Shown here piece by piece: positions 34,275-42,730 of a DNA stretch of 64,000 bases (positions are counted from its first letter, which is position 1; every line of letters begins with the position of its first letter). The stretch lies in NCBI RefSeq assembly GCF_020400605.1, contig NZ_JAINRD010000021.1, positions 118,609 through 182,608 of the forward strand. The letters run 5' to 3'. The notes under the pieces were generated by a model, which was not told the origin of the DNA, made no database searches, and saw nothing but the letters and a program-made list of their open reading frames with translations. The DNA is from Streptomyces aculeolatus. Lineage in GTDB: Bacteria; Actinomycetota; Actinomycetes; Streptomycetales; Streptomycetaceae. The position numbers and the translations under genes are program-made.

Positions 34275-35426
34275 GTGCGCATCACCAGGATCAGCACGCA
34301 TGTCGTCGGCACCCCCTGGCGGAACCTGACCTACGTCCAGGTGCACACCGACGAGGGCCTGACCGGGGTCGGCGAGACCCGGATGCTGGGCCGCACCGAC
34401 GCCCTGGTCGGCTATCTGCGCGAGGCGGAGGTGAACCACATCGCGGGCTCCGACCCGTTCGCGATCGAGGACCTGGTCCGCCGGATGAAGTACGGCGACT
34501 TCGGCCGCGCCGGCGAGATCGTGATGTCGGGGATCGCGTGCGTGGAGACGGCCTGCTGGGACATCAAGGGCAAGGCGCTGGGCGTGCCCGTGTGGCAGTT
34601 GCTCGGCGGCGCGGTCACCGACCGGGTGAAGGCGTACGCCAACGGCTGGTACACCACGGAGCGCACCCCGGAGGCGTACCACGAGGCCGCCCGCCGGGTG
34701 GTCGAGCGCGGCTACCGGGCGCTGAAGATCGACCCGTTCGGCGCGGGCCGCTTCGAGCTGGACCACGCCGAGTCCCGCTACGCGGTCTCCCTCGTCGAGG
34801 CCGTGCGCGACGCCGTCGGCGACGGGACGGAGCTGATGCTGGAGATGCACGGCCGCTTCTCCCCCGCCACCGCGGTGCGGCTGGCGCGGGAGATGGCGCC
34901 GTTCCGGCCCGCGTGGCTGGAGGAGCCGGTGCCGCCGGAGAACCTCAGGGCGCTGGCGAAGGTGGCCGGGCGGGTGGACCTGCCGGTGGCGACCGGGGAG
35001 CGGATCCACGACCGGATCGAGTTCCGCGAGCTGTTCGAGAGCCAGGCCGCGGACATCGTGCAGCCGGACGTGGGGCACGTCGGCGGCATCCTGGAGACCC
35101 GCAAGCTCGCCGCCACCGCCGAGACCCACTACGTGCTCGTCGCACCCCACAACGTCGGCGGCCCGGTGCTGACCGCGGCCTCCCTCCAGGTCGGCTTCTG
35201 CACACCCAACTTCAAGATCCTGGAGCACTTCAACGACTTCGCCGACGCGGAGATCAAAAACGTGGTCAGGGGCGCGCCCGAGGTGGTCGACGGCTTCTTC
35301 TCGCGCTCCGAGGCCCCGGGCCTGGGGGTGGAGCTGGACACCGACGCGGCGGCGGAGTTCCCCCAGCAGCGGGCGCACTTCGACCTGTGGGCGGACGGCT
35401 GGGAGAAGAGGAACCCCGATGGCTGA
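34275..35426 (+). CDS. Enolase-superfamily sugar-acid dehydratase (mandelate racemase subgroup)
   Basis: A 383-aa cytoplasmic enzyme related to galactonate-type dehydratases. Metal ligands are recognisable as Glu in LMLEMHGRF, Glu in WLEEPVPPEN and Glu in TGERIH; the base dyad is Asp in QPDVGHVGG and His in APHNVGG; the His of LEMHG could act as acid. A KxD appears as LKIDPFG. Such enzymes dehydrate aldonic acids to 2-keto-3-deoxy acids; D-galactonate, fuconate or arabinonate-type substrates are all possible. GTG start with GAAGGAG upstream. It overlaps the next dehydrogenase gene by eight bases, so the two are co-translated, and it is preceded by operator site 1. Confidence 0.8.
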   Translation: MRITRISTHVVGTPWRNLTYVQVHTDEGLTGVGETRMLGRTDALVGYLREAEVNHIAGSDPFAIEDLVRRMKYGDFGRAGEIVMSGIACVETACWDIKGKALGVPVWQLLGGAVTDRVKAYANGWYTTERTPEAYHEAARRVVERGYRALKIDPFGAGRFELDHAESRYAVSLVEAVRDAVGDGTELMLEMHGRFSPATAVRLAREMAPFRPAWLEEPVPPENLRALAKVAGRVDLPVATGERIHDRIEFRELFESQAADIVQPDVGHVGGILETRKLAATAETHYVLVAPHNVGGPVLTAASLQVGFCTPNFKILEHFNDFADAEIKNVVRGAPEVVDGFFSRSEAPGLGVELDTDAAAEFPQQRAHFDLWADGWEKRNPDG

Positions 35427-36435
35427 GTCCCACCGTGCCGTCGTGCTGCGGGAGCCGGGGCGCGCGCGGGTCGAGCGCGTGCCGTCGCCGCCGCCCGGTC
35501 CCGGCGAGGTGCGGGTGCGGGTGTACGCGGCCGGGGTGTGCGGCAGCGACCGCGAGGTGTACGACGGCACCCGGCCCGCCGGCTACGTCGCGTACCCGCT
35601 GACCCCCGGGCACGAGTGGTCGGGGACCGTCGAGGCCGCCGGGCCCGGCGCCGGCGGGGTGCCGGCCGGGCGGAAGGTCGTCGCGGAGGGCTTCCGCTGC
35701 TGCCGGGTGTGTGCGCGCTGCCGGGCCGGGGAGACGAACCTGTGCGCCGGTCCTTACGACGAGACGGGGTTCACCCGCGCCGGGGCGTTCGCCGAGACCG
35801 TCACCGTGCCGGCGCGGCTGCTGCACGTCCTGGACGATGACGCCGACCTGCGCGCCGCCGCGCTGCTGGAGCCGGCGGCCGTCGCCGCGGCGGCGGTGCT
35901 GCGCGCGGGGCCGCAGCCGGGCGAGCGGGTGGCCGTGGTCGGGGGCGGGACGCTGGGGCTGCTGGCGGTGCAGTTGCTCGCCGGGGCGGAGCCGGCGGAG
36001 CTGCTGGTGGTGGAGCCGCGGGAGGAACGGGCCGAGGTGGCGCGGGGGTTCGGCGCACGGGCGGTGGCACCCGGCGCTGCCGCGGGCCTGGCGGGGGCGT
36101 ACGACGTGGTGGTGGAGACGGCGGGTGCGGCGCGCTCGGCGGTGGCCGCGGTGGCGCTCCTGCGGCGCGGGGGGCGGGCCGTCGTCGCCGGCATCCCGCC
36201 GGCCGGCGCGGCGGGCATCGACCCGGTGGAGCTGGCGATGCGGCAGATCGCCGTGTCCGGCGTCTTCGGCGCCTCGTCGGCGGCGTGGTCGTACGCGGTG
36301 CGCGCGTTCGGCGCCGGGCTGCTGGACCCGGCGGCGCTGATCACGCACGAACTGCCGCTGGACGCGTACGAGAAGGCCGTCGGCCTGGTCGGCGGCGGGG
36401 ACCCCGCGGTGGGCAAGGTGCTGCTGCGGCCGTAG
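35419..36435 (+). CDS. Zinc-dependent alcohol/polyol dehydrogenase
   Basis: A 338-aa medium-chain dehydrogenase. The catalytic zinc site is indicated by CGSD (Cys near residue 40) and GHEWSG; the structural zinc by CCRVCARCRAGETNLC with the classic Cys spacing near residues 94-109; the NAD(P) loop by VVGGGTLGLLAVQ near 173-185. It resembles sorbitol/threonine/galactonate dehydrogenases. Overlap with the dehydratase gene argues for a role in the same sugar-acid route, oxidising either the incoming sugar or the deoxy-keto intermediate. Exact substrate unknown. Confidence 0.82.
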   Translation: MAESHRAVVLREPGRARVERVPSPPPGPGEVRVRVYAAGVCGSDREVYDGTRPAGYVAYPLTPGHEWSGTVEAAGPGAGGVPAGRKVVAEGFRCCRVCARCRAGETNLCAGPYDETGFTRAGAFAETVTVPARLLHVLDDDADLRAAALLEPAAVAAAAVLRAGPQPGERVAVVGGGTLGLLAVQLLAGAEPAELLVVEPREERAEVARGFGARAVAPGAAAGLAGAYDVVVETAGAARSAVAAVALLRRGGRAVVAGIPPAGAAGIDPVELAMRQIAVSGVFGASSAAWSYAVRAFGAGLLDPAALITHELPLDAYEKAVGLVGGGDPAVGKVLLRP

Positions 36436-36475
36436 GTGCGGGAGCGGCTGCCGCTGCCGCCTTCCCGTCGATTGG

Positions 36476-36503
36476 GAACCGAACGATGTCCGATATTCCG
36501 AAC
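36476..36503 (+). promoter_or_regulatory. IclR-type operator candidate, site 2
   Basis: GAACCGAAC at 36476-36484 and ATTCCGAAC at 36495-36503 keep the 19-bp period and the in-register CGA triplets of sites 1 and 3, but the inverted-repeat component is weak here. It ends 11 bases before the GTG of the next gene and so overlaps its leader and ribosome binding site (AAGGAG). Confidence 0.45.
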
Positions 36504-36514
36504 GAAGGAGTACC

Positions 36515-37522
36515 GTGCCTCACGCCCCCGGTGAACCGGCCCTCGGCCGCCTCGGCTTCGCCGCCCCGCCGCCCGACCCCGTCGACACCTCGCCGCACGC
36601 CTTCCCCGACGGCGGCCGCTGGCGCACCGAGATCCCGTCCGTCGAGGGCCCCGAGGCGCTGGCCGCCGTTCTGAAGGAGAGCACGCGCCTCGGGGTGCCG
36701 GTCCACCGCATCAGCCAGGGCAGCGGGGTGTGGATGCTCACGGACGACGAGATCACCGACATGGTCGCTGCCTGCGCGGCACGTGACATCGAGCTGTCGC
36801 TGTTCACCGGCCCGCGCGGCACCTGGGACACCGGTGCCGCCGCCCGCAGCGCCTCCGGCGGCGCCGGGCTGCGGGCCCGCGGGCACGACCAGGTCGCCGG
36901 CTGCGTGGAGGACGCGCTGCGCGCCGTCAGTCTTGGGGTGACGTGCCTGCTCGTCGCGGACGAGGGCGTGCTGTGGCTGCTGCACGGGCTGCGCGAGCTG
37001 GGCGAGTTGCCGGCGCACACCACGTTCAAGGTCTCCGCGCTCGTCGGCCCGGTGAACCCCGCCGCGTACGCGGTGTGGGAGCGGCTGGGTGCCGACTCGC
37101 TGAACATCCCCTCGGACCTGTCGCTCCAGCAGCTCACCGAGATCCGCCGGGCCAGCGCGGCGCCGATGGACCTGTACGTGGAGGCGCCCGACGACCTCGG
37201 CGGCTTCGTGCGGATGTACGACGCCGCCGAGCTGATCCGGCGCGGGGCGCCGCTGTACCTGAAGTTCGGCCTGTCCAAGGCCCCCGGGATCTACCCGTAC
37301 GGCGCCCACATGCGCGAGACGGTGATCGCCACCGCGCGCGAACGGGTGCGCCGCGGGCGGCTGGTCCTGGACCTCCTCGACCGGCTCGGCGCGGGCGGCG
37401 ACATGTCGCCGCCCGGGTCCCGGCTGCCCGGCGACCTGCGCCGGTTCCCCGCCCCCCACTCCGCCTCCGACCCCGCTCCCGACTCCGCTCCCGACTCCGC
37501 CTCCGTACCCGAAGGGATCTGA
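36515..37522 (+). CDS. TIM-barrel-like protein, possibly peptidase U32-related
   Basis: A 335-aa soluble protein with no signal peptide. Its pattern of alternating strands and helices (GVPVHRISQGSG, IELSLFTGPRG, GVTCLLVADEGVLWLL, HTTFKVSALVGPVNP, DSLNIPSDLSLQQLTEIRR, MDLYVEAPDDLGG, PLYLKFGLSKAPG) suggests a TIM barrel, and streptomycete relatives are annotated as U32-like; I am not certain of that label, and no catalytic residues are evident. The C terminus has a Pro/Ser/Asp repeat (DPAPDSAPDSAS) encoded by near-identical 12-base units. It stands 5 bases before the sugar-binding protein gene, so it is the first gene of the transporter operon and probably acts in sugar-acid metabolism. Confidence 0.55.
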   Translation: MPHAPGEPALGRLGFAAPPPDPVDTSPHAFPDGGRWRTEIPSVEGPEALAAVLKESTRLGVPVHRISQGSGVWMLTDDEITDMVAACAARDIELSLFTGPRGTWDTGAAARSASGGAGLRARGHDQVAGCVEDALRAVSLGVTCLLVADEGVLWLLHGLRELGELPAHTTFKVSALVGPVNPAAYAVWERLGADSLNIPSDLSLQQLTEIRRASAAPMDLYVEAPDDLGGFVRMYDAAELIRRGAPLYLKFGLSKAPGIYPYGAHMRETVIATARERVRRGRLVLDLLDRLGAGGDMSPPGSRLPGDLRRFPAPHSASDPAPDSAPDSASVPEGI

Positions 37523-37527
37523 CCACC

Positions 37528-38658
37528 ATGCGCACCCCCCGCACCTCGCGACGCATCTCCCGAGCCGCACGCCTGCGCACCGCCGCCGCCGTCTCCGCGC
37601 TCGCCCTCGCCCTCGCCGCCTGCGGCCAGGACAGCGAGGGCGGCAGCGAGGAGAAGAAGGACTCCGCGGAGGGCGGCACGATCGGCATCGCGATGCCCAC
37701 CAAGTCCTCGGAGCGCTGGATAGCCGACGGCGAGAACATCGTCAAGGAGTTCGAGGCGGCCGGCTACGAGACCGACCTGCAGTTCGGCGAGGACAAGGTC
37801 GAGAACCAGGTCGCGCAGATCGACAACATGATCACCAAGGGCGTCGACGCGCTCGTCGTCGCCGCGATCGACAACACGTCGCTGACGGAGGTGCTGGCCG
37901 ACGCGAAGGAGGCCGACATCCCCGTCATCGCGTACGACCGGCTGATCCTCCAGACGGAGAACGTCGACTACTACGCCTCGTTCGACAACGAGCGGGTGGG
38001 CAAGCTGCAGGGCCAGTACATCGTGGACGCCCTGAAGCTGGAGGAGGACAAGGGCGAGAAGTTCGATATCGAGCTCTTCGCCGGCTCCCCGGACGACAAC
38101 AACACCCGGTACTTCTTCAACGGCGCCATGTCCGTCCTCCAGCCCTACCTGGACTCCGGACAGCTCACGGTGCGCTCCGGGCAGACGAAGCTGAACCAGG
38201 TCACCACCCTGCGGTGGGACGGCGCCGCCGCGCAGAAGCGGATGGACGACCTGCTCAGCGGCAACTACGGCGGCGAGGACGTGGACGCAGTGCTGTCGCC
38301 GTACGACGGCATCTCCATCGGCGTGCTCTCCGCGCTGAAGAGCGCGGGCTACGGCAGCGGCGGCAAGGAACTGCCGGTGGTCACCGGGCAGGACGCCGAA
38401 CTGGCGTCGGTGAAGTCCATCATCGCCGGCGAGCAGACCCAGACCGTCTACAAGGACATGCGCAAGCTCGCCAAGCAGGCCGTGCAGATGACCGACGCCG
38501 TGCTCACCGGCGGCAAGCCCGAGGTCAACGACACCGAGACGTACGACAACGGCGTCAAGGTCGTCCCGTCGTTCCTGCTGGACCCGGTCAGCATCGACAG
38601 GACCAACACCGACCTGCTGGTCGAGGAGGGCTTCTACCAGGCCGGGGACCTCAAGTGA
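37528..38658 (+). CDS. chvE: ChvE-type multiple-monosaccharide ABC transporter, substrate-binding lipoprotein
   Basis: A 376-aa periplasmic-binding-type lipoprotein (signal ending LALAAC, Cys near residue 31). The type I sugar-binding fold is clear: TIGIAMPTKSSERWIADGEN, then DNMITKGVDALVVAAIDNTS, DIPVIAYDRL and AGSPDDNNTRYFFNG, close to ChvE/XylF proteins that bind galactose, arabinose, xylose or fucose. It precedes the ATPase with a four-base overlap. Together with GguA and GguB-like genes it forms a complete importer feeding the surrounding oxidative pathway. Confidence 0.9.
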   Translation: MRTPRTSRRISRAARLRTAAAVSALALALAACGQDSEGGSEEKKDSAEGGTIGIAMPTKSSERWIADGENIVKEFEAAGYETDLQFGEDKVENQVAQIDNMITKGVDALVVAAIDNTSLTEVLADAKEADIPVIAYDRLILQTENVDYYASFDNERVGKLQGQYIVDALKLEEDKGEKFDIELFAGSPDDNNTRYFFNGAMSVLQPYLDSGQLTVRSGQTKLNQVTTLRWDGAAAQKRMDDLLSGNYGGEDVDAVLSPYDGISIGVLSALKSAGYGSGGKELPVVTGQDAELASVKSIIAGEQTQTVYKDMRKLAKQAVQMTDAVLTGGKPEVNDTETYDNGVKVVPSFLLDPVSIDRTNTDLLVEEGFYQAGDLK

Positions 38659-40256
38659 CCGCTCCGGTCCTCGAAATGCGCTCGATCACCAAGACCTTCC
38701 CCGGCGTCACGGCGCTCGCCGACGTCGGGCTCACCGTCGCGCCCGGCGAGATCCACGCCGTCTGCGGTGAGAACGGCGCCGGCAAGTCGACCCTGATGAA
38801 GGTCCTCAGCGGAGTCCATCCGCACGGCAGCTACGAGGGGGAGGTCCTCTTCGAGGGCGAGCCGTGCGCGTTCCGGGACATCAGGGCCAGCGAGGCGCGC
38901 GGCATCGTCATCATCCACCAGGAGCTGGCCCTGGTGCCGTACCTGTCGATCGCCGAGAACATCTTCCTCGGCAACGAGCGGGCGAGCCGGCGGCTGAAGG
39001 TCGTCTCCTGGAACGAGACGCTGCGCGCCGCCGCCGAACTGCTGCGGCGCGTCGGGCTGGGCGCGGAGAAGCCGCAGACGCGGATCGCGGACATCGGCGT
39101 GGGCAAGCAGCAGCTGGTGGAGATCGCCAAGGCGCTGTCGAAGGAGGTCAAGCTCCTCATCCTCGACGAGCCGACCGCCGCCCTCAACGACGAGGACAGC
39201 CGCAAACTGCTGGACCTCATCCGGGAGTTCCGGGACCAGGGCATCGCGTGCATCCTCATCTCGCACAAGCTCAACGAGATCCGGCAGGTCGCGGACCGGG
39301 TGACGATCCTGCGCGACGGCCGGACGATCGAGACGCTGGCGGTACGGGACGGCGGCGGGGCCGAGGACGGGGACGGCGGCGGGGGCGAGGGCGGCGGGCT
39401 CTCGGAGGACCGCATCATCCGCGGAATGGTGGGCCGCGACCTCGACCACCGCTTTCCCGAACGCTCGCACTACCGCGGCGCCGACGCCGGCACCGTCGCG
39501 CTGGCCGTCGAGGGCTGGACCGTACGCCACCCCATCGACCACGAGCGCAAGGTCGTCGACGACGTCTCCATCGAGGTGCGGCGCGGCGAGATCGTCGGCA
39601 TCGCGGGCCTGATGGGCGCGGGCCGCACGGAGCTGGCGATGAGCGTCTTCGGCCGCTCCTACGGCCGGTACGAGGCCGGGGTGGTCCGCGTCGACGGCCG
39701 GGAGGCCGACGTGCACACCGTGCCGGACGCGGTGCGGCACGGCATCGCGTACGTCACCGAGGACCGCAAGACGTACGGCCTGAACCTCATCGACAACGTC
39801 ATGCGCAACATCACCCTCCCGTCGCTGCCGAAGCTCCGCCGCCGCGGCGCCGTCGACGAGCACGAGGAGCGGCGGGTGGCCGAGGGCTACCGCAGGTCGA
39901 TGAACATCAAGACCCCGACGGTGTTCGAGACCGTGGGCCGCCTCAGCGGCGGCAACCAGCAGAAGGTCGTGCTCGGCAAGTGGGTCCACGCCGACCCCGA
40001 GGTGCTCCTGCTGGACGAGCCCACCCGCGGCATCGACGTGGGCGCCAAGTACGAGATCTACACGGTCATCGACCAACTGGCCGCCCGCGGGAAGGCGGTG
40101 GTCTTCATCTCCTCCGAGCTGCCGGAACTGCTGGGGATGTGCGACCGGATCTACACGATGGCCGCGGGCCGGCTGACCGGCGAGGTGCCACGGGCCGAGG
40201 CCACCCAGGAAGTCCTCATGCGCCACATGACCACGCACGTAAGGAACGACGGATGA
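38655..40256 (+). CDS. gguA: Sugar ABC transporter ATP-binding protein, double nucleotide-binding domain
   Basis: A 533-aa ATPase of the RbsA/GguA type. First domain: Walker A GENGAGKS near residue 40, signature region IGVGKQQLVEIAKALSKE, Walker B LLILDEPTAALN. Second domain: degenerate P loop GLMGAGRTEL near 320 and intact signature LSGGNQQKVVLGKW with Walker B VLLLDEPTRGIDVG, the usual asymmetry of this class. An acidic Gly/Asp/Glu insertion (about residues 233-255) between the domains is unusual. GTG start overlaps the binding-protein stop, and the stop overlaps the permease start, so the three are translated as a unit. Confidence 0.93.
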   Translation: MTAPVLEMRSITKTFPGVTALADVGLTVAPGEIHAVCGENGAGKSTLMKVLSGVHPHGSYEGEVLFEGEPCAFRDIRASEARGIVIIHQELALVPYLSIAENIFLGNERASRRLKVVSWNETLRAAAELLRRVGLGAEKPQTRIADIGVGKQQLVEIAKALSKEVKLLILDEPTAALNDEDSRKLLDLIREFRDQGIACILISHKLNEIRQVADRVTILRDGRTIETLAVRDGGGAEDGDGGGGEGGGLSEDRIIRGMVGRDLDHRFPERSHYRGADAGTVALAVEGWTVRHPIDHERKVVDDVSIEVRRGEIVGIAGLMGAGRTELAMSVFGRSYGRYEAGVVRVDGREADVHTVPDAVRHGIAYVTEDRKTYGLNLIDNVMRNITLPSLPKLRRRGAVDEHEERRVAEGYRRSMNIKTPTVFETVGRLSGGNQQKVVLGKWVHADPEVLLLDEPTRGIDVGAKYEIYTVIDQLAARGKAVVFISSELPELLGMCDRIYTMAAGRLTGEVPRAEATQEVLMRHMTTHVRNDG

Positions 40257-41494
40257 GCCCGGTGACCACGGAGAAGCCCGATTCGGCGCCGGCCGCGCCG
40301 GCGGGCGGCGGACGCGGCGGGGCACTCGCCGCCGCGCTGCTGAACGCCATGCGCAACAACATGCGGCAGTACGGCATGCTCGTCGCGCTCGGCCTGATCG
40401 TCCTGCTGTTCCAGATATGGAGCGACGGCACCCTGCTGCTGCCGCGCAACGTCTCCAACATCGTCCAGCAGAACAGCTACATCCTGATCCTGGCCATGGG
40501 CATGATGATCGTCATCATCGCGGGCCACATCGACCTGTCCGTCGGCTCGCTGGTGGCGTTCGTCAGCGCCATGTCCGCCGTCATGATGGTCAACCACGAC
40601 TTCCCGTGGCCGCTCGCCCTCGCGTGCTCGCTGCTCATCGGCGCGGCCGCCGGGGCGTGGCAGGGCTACTGGATCGCGTATATCGGCATCCCCTCATTCA
40701 TCGTGACGCTGGCGGGCATGCTGGTCTTCCGCGGCCTCACGCAGATCGTGCTCGAAGGCCAGTCGCTGTCCCCGTTCCCCAAGGGCTTCCAGAACATCGC
40801 CCAGGGCTTCCTCCCCGAGGCCGGCCCGGACACGAACTACCACAACCTGACGCTGCTGCTGGGCGTGGGCGTCGGGCTGTTCCTGCTGTGGCAGGAGTGG
40901 CGGGACCGCCGCCGCCAGCTGTCGTACGAACTGGACGTGCTGCCGTACCCCCTGTGGCTGGGCAAGTGCGCGTTCATCGTCGGGGCCGTGCTCGTCGCCA
41001 CGCTGATGCTGGCCAGCTACCGGGGCGTCCCGGTGGTCCTGCTGATCATGGCGGGCCTGCTGGTCGCCCTCGGCTACGTGATGCGCAACGTCGTCGTCGG
41101 CCGCCACGTGTACGCCCTGGGCGGCAACAGGGCGGCGGCCACGCTGTCCGGCGTGAAGGACAAGCGGGTCACGTTCCTGGTCTTCGTCAACATGGGCGTC
41201 CTCTCCGCCCTCGCGGGCTGCGTCTACGCGGCCCGTCTGAACGCGGGCGTCCCGAAGGCCGGCGAGATGTTCGAACTGGAGGCGATCGCGGCGGCGTTCA
41301 TCGGCGGCGCGTCGATGAGTGGCGGCATCGGCACGGTGTTCGGCGCGGTCATCGGTGGCCTGGTGCTGGGGGTGCTGAACAACGGCATGTCGCTGGTGGG
41401 CCTGGGCACGGATTACCAGCAGGTCATCAAAGGGCTGGTGCTGCTGGCGGCGGTGGGCTTCGACATCTGGAACAAGCGGAGGGCGGGTTCGTAA
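40253..41494 (+). CDS. gguB: Sugar ABC transporter permease
   Basis: A 413-aa polytopic permease with about ten transmembrane segments. IIAGHIDLSVGSLVAF near residue 84 is the signature of the RbsC/XylH/GguB family, and the C-terminal GAVIGGLVLGVLNNGMSLVG region is equally typical. A 30-residue Pro/Ala/Gly-rich N terminus precedes the first helix, and a charged WQEWRDRRRQLSYELDVL loop splits the protein, as in GguB. ATG at 40253 overlaps the gguA stop. No regulatory gene follows; the IclR protein at 48 kb is the likeliest regulator in the window. Confidence 0.92.
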   Translation: MSPVTTEKPDSAPAAPAGGGRGGALAAALLNAMRNNMRQYGMLVALGLIVLLFQIWSDGTLLLPRNVSNIVQQNSYILILAMGMMIVIIAGHIDLSVGSLVAFVSAMSAVMMVNHDFPWPLALACSLLIGAAAGAWQGYWIAYIGIPSFIVTLAGMLVFRGLTQIVLEGQSLSPFPKGFQNIAQGFLPEAGPDTNYHNLTLLLGVGVGLFLLWQEWRDRRRQLSYELDVLPYPLWLGKCAFIVGAVLVATLMLASYRGVPVVLLIMAGLLVALGYVMRNVVVGRHVYALGGNRAAATLSGVKDKRVTFLVFVNMGVLSALAGCVYAARLNAGVPKAGEMFELEAIAAAFIGGASMSGGIGTVFGAVIGGLVLGVLNNGMSLVGLGTDYQQVIKGLVLLAAVGFDIWNKRRAGS

Positions 41495-41613
41495 CCGGAA
41501 TCTCCGCGTCCGCGACGAACCGGTCGACAGCCGCGTAACGACCCCGCCGGCCCCGGTGCCCCGCCGCTACGCTCACCGTCCGACCTCACAGCGGACGACA
41601 GGGGGAACGGGCC

Positions 41614-42663
41614 ATGGCGCGACGGGCGTTACGGCAGGGCATCGCCGCACTCTGCGCGGGCGCGGCGCTGCTCGGCGCGGCGGGGTGTTCGTCCGGCTCG
41701 GACGGGTGGGAGGACGGGGAGGTCAGGCCGGATGCCGCCGACGCGGCGTGCCGCGAGGTCTCCGCCGACACCCTGGCGCTGCTGCGCATCAAACCGTCGA
41801 GGGGGAAGGTCTGCCACTGGATGACGGACCGGGCGTCGGAGACCGGGCAGACCCTGACCGTCAGCGTGGAGGCATACACCCCCGACCGGGAGAACGACGT
41901 GACCGCGACGGAGGCCGCCGCGTCGGAGTTTCCCCCGGACGAGGTGAGAAGGCTCGGCGGCGCCCCGGCCAGGAGCCTGCGGAAGGTGCCCGGACTCGGC
42001 GACGGCGCGGTCACCTACCGGGGCGGCCCGACCACCCACAAGCTCGTCGTGCGGCAGCGCAACGTCGTGGTGTGGGTCGAGGCGGGCACGGGGTACAAGT
42101 TCGACGACGCCGCCGCCGTGCCGCCGGCCACCGCCGAGACCGCCGTCCTGGCGGCGGCCCGGGAGGTCCTGGACGCCGCCGGCGCGCCGCTTGACGACGC
42201 CGAACTGCCGAAGCCCCCGGAGCCCGCCGCGGACGACGTGCGGCAGGTGAAGCCGCTGTGCGGGGCGCTGCGCGCCCAGGGGGCGCGGCTGATGCCGGGC
42301 GTGGAACCGTCGGCCGAGTCGCCTGCCGGCGACGAGATCCGCAGGTGCCACTGGCGCGGGGGCGATGGCGGCCCGGAGAGCCGGCTCTTCGTGGAGGCCG
42401 CGGCGTTCGCTCCCGGCACGCTCGCGGACCGCGACGGAACGACGGAGGCGGCGTACGCGCTCGACCAGGTCGCGTTCGGCAGCGAGCCGCTGGAAGGGCT
42501 GGGCGACGAGGCCCTCGTCCACACGGACCCGGAAGACGACAACCTCTACGTCCGCAAGGGCAACCTCCTGGTCAGGGTCTGGTACGTCGCCCCCGGCCCG
42601 GCCGCCGACCGCCGCGCCGCGGCGGAATCCACGGCCCGCACGGTCCTCGCCCAGTACGAGTGA
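41614..42663 (+). CDS. Secreted lipoprotein with two related Cys-containing domains
   Basis: A 349-aa lipoprotein (lipobox LLGAAGC, Cys near residue 25). Two similar halves of about 145 residues follow, each with a paired-Cys layout (CREV...KVCHWM near residues 46-70; PLCGAL...RRCHWR near 210-246) and a closing GLGD(G/E)A...VR strand set. This recalls DUF3558-like sensor lipoproteins of actinomycetes, but I am not sure of the family. CAGGGGG lies before the ATG. It lies after the sugar transporter but 119 bases away, so it is probably independent. Role unknown, possibly an extracytoplasmic binding or sensing protein. Confidence 0.7.
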   Translation: MARRALRQGIAALCAGAALLGAAGCSSGSDGWEDGEVRPDAADAACREVSADTLALLRIKPSRGKVCHWMTDRASETGQTLTVSVEAYTPDRENDVTATEAAASEFPPDEVRRLGGAPARSLRKVPGLGDGAVTYRGGPTTHKLVVRQRNVVVWVEAGTGYKFDDAAAVPPATAETAVLAAAREVLDAAGAPLDDAELPKPPEPAADDVRQVKPLCGALRAQGARLMPGVEPSAESPAGDEIRRCHWRGGDGGPESRLFVEAAAFAPGTLADRDGTTEAAYALDQVAFGSEPLEGLGDEALVHTDPEDDNLYVRKGNLLVRVWYVAPGPAADRRAAAESTARTVLAQYE

Positions 42664-42673
42664 CCCCCCGAGC

Positions 42674-42712
42674 CCCCGCCCCGCAGGTACCTGACGTTCC
42701 TGCGGGGCGGGG
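42674..42712. terminator. Convergent hairpin terminator
   Basis: CCCCGCCCCGCAGG at 42674-42687 pairs perfectly with CCTGCGGGGCGGGG at 42699-42712 around an 11-base loop. It lies between the lipoprotein stop (42663) and the convergent GH172 stop (42731) and serves both. Confidence 0.8.
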
Positions 42713-42730
42713 TTCCGTGGCGGGGCCGGG

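Noticed and set aside
37455..37510. Possible CRISPR or microsatellite array
   Set aside because: The 12-base repeats lie within the coding frame of the U32-like protein and simply encode a Pro/Ser/Asp tail; no spacers are present.
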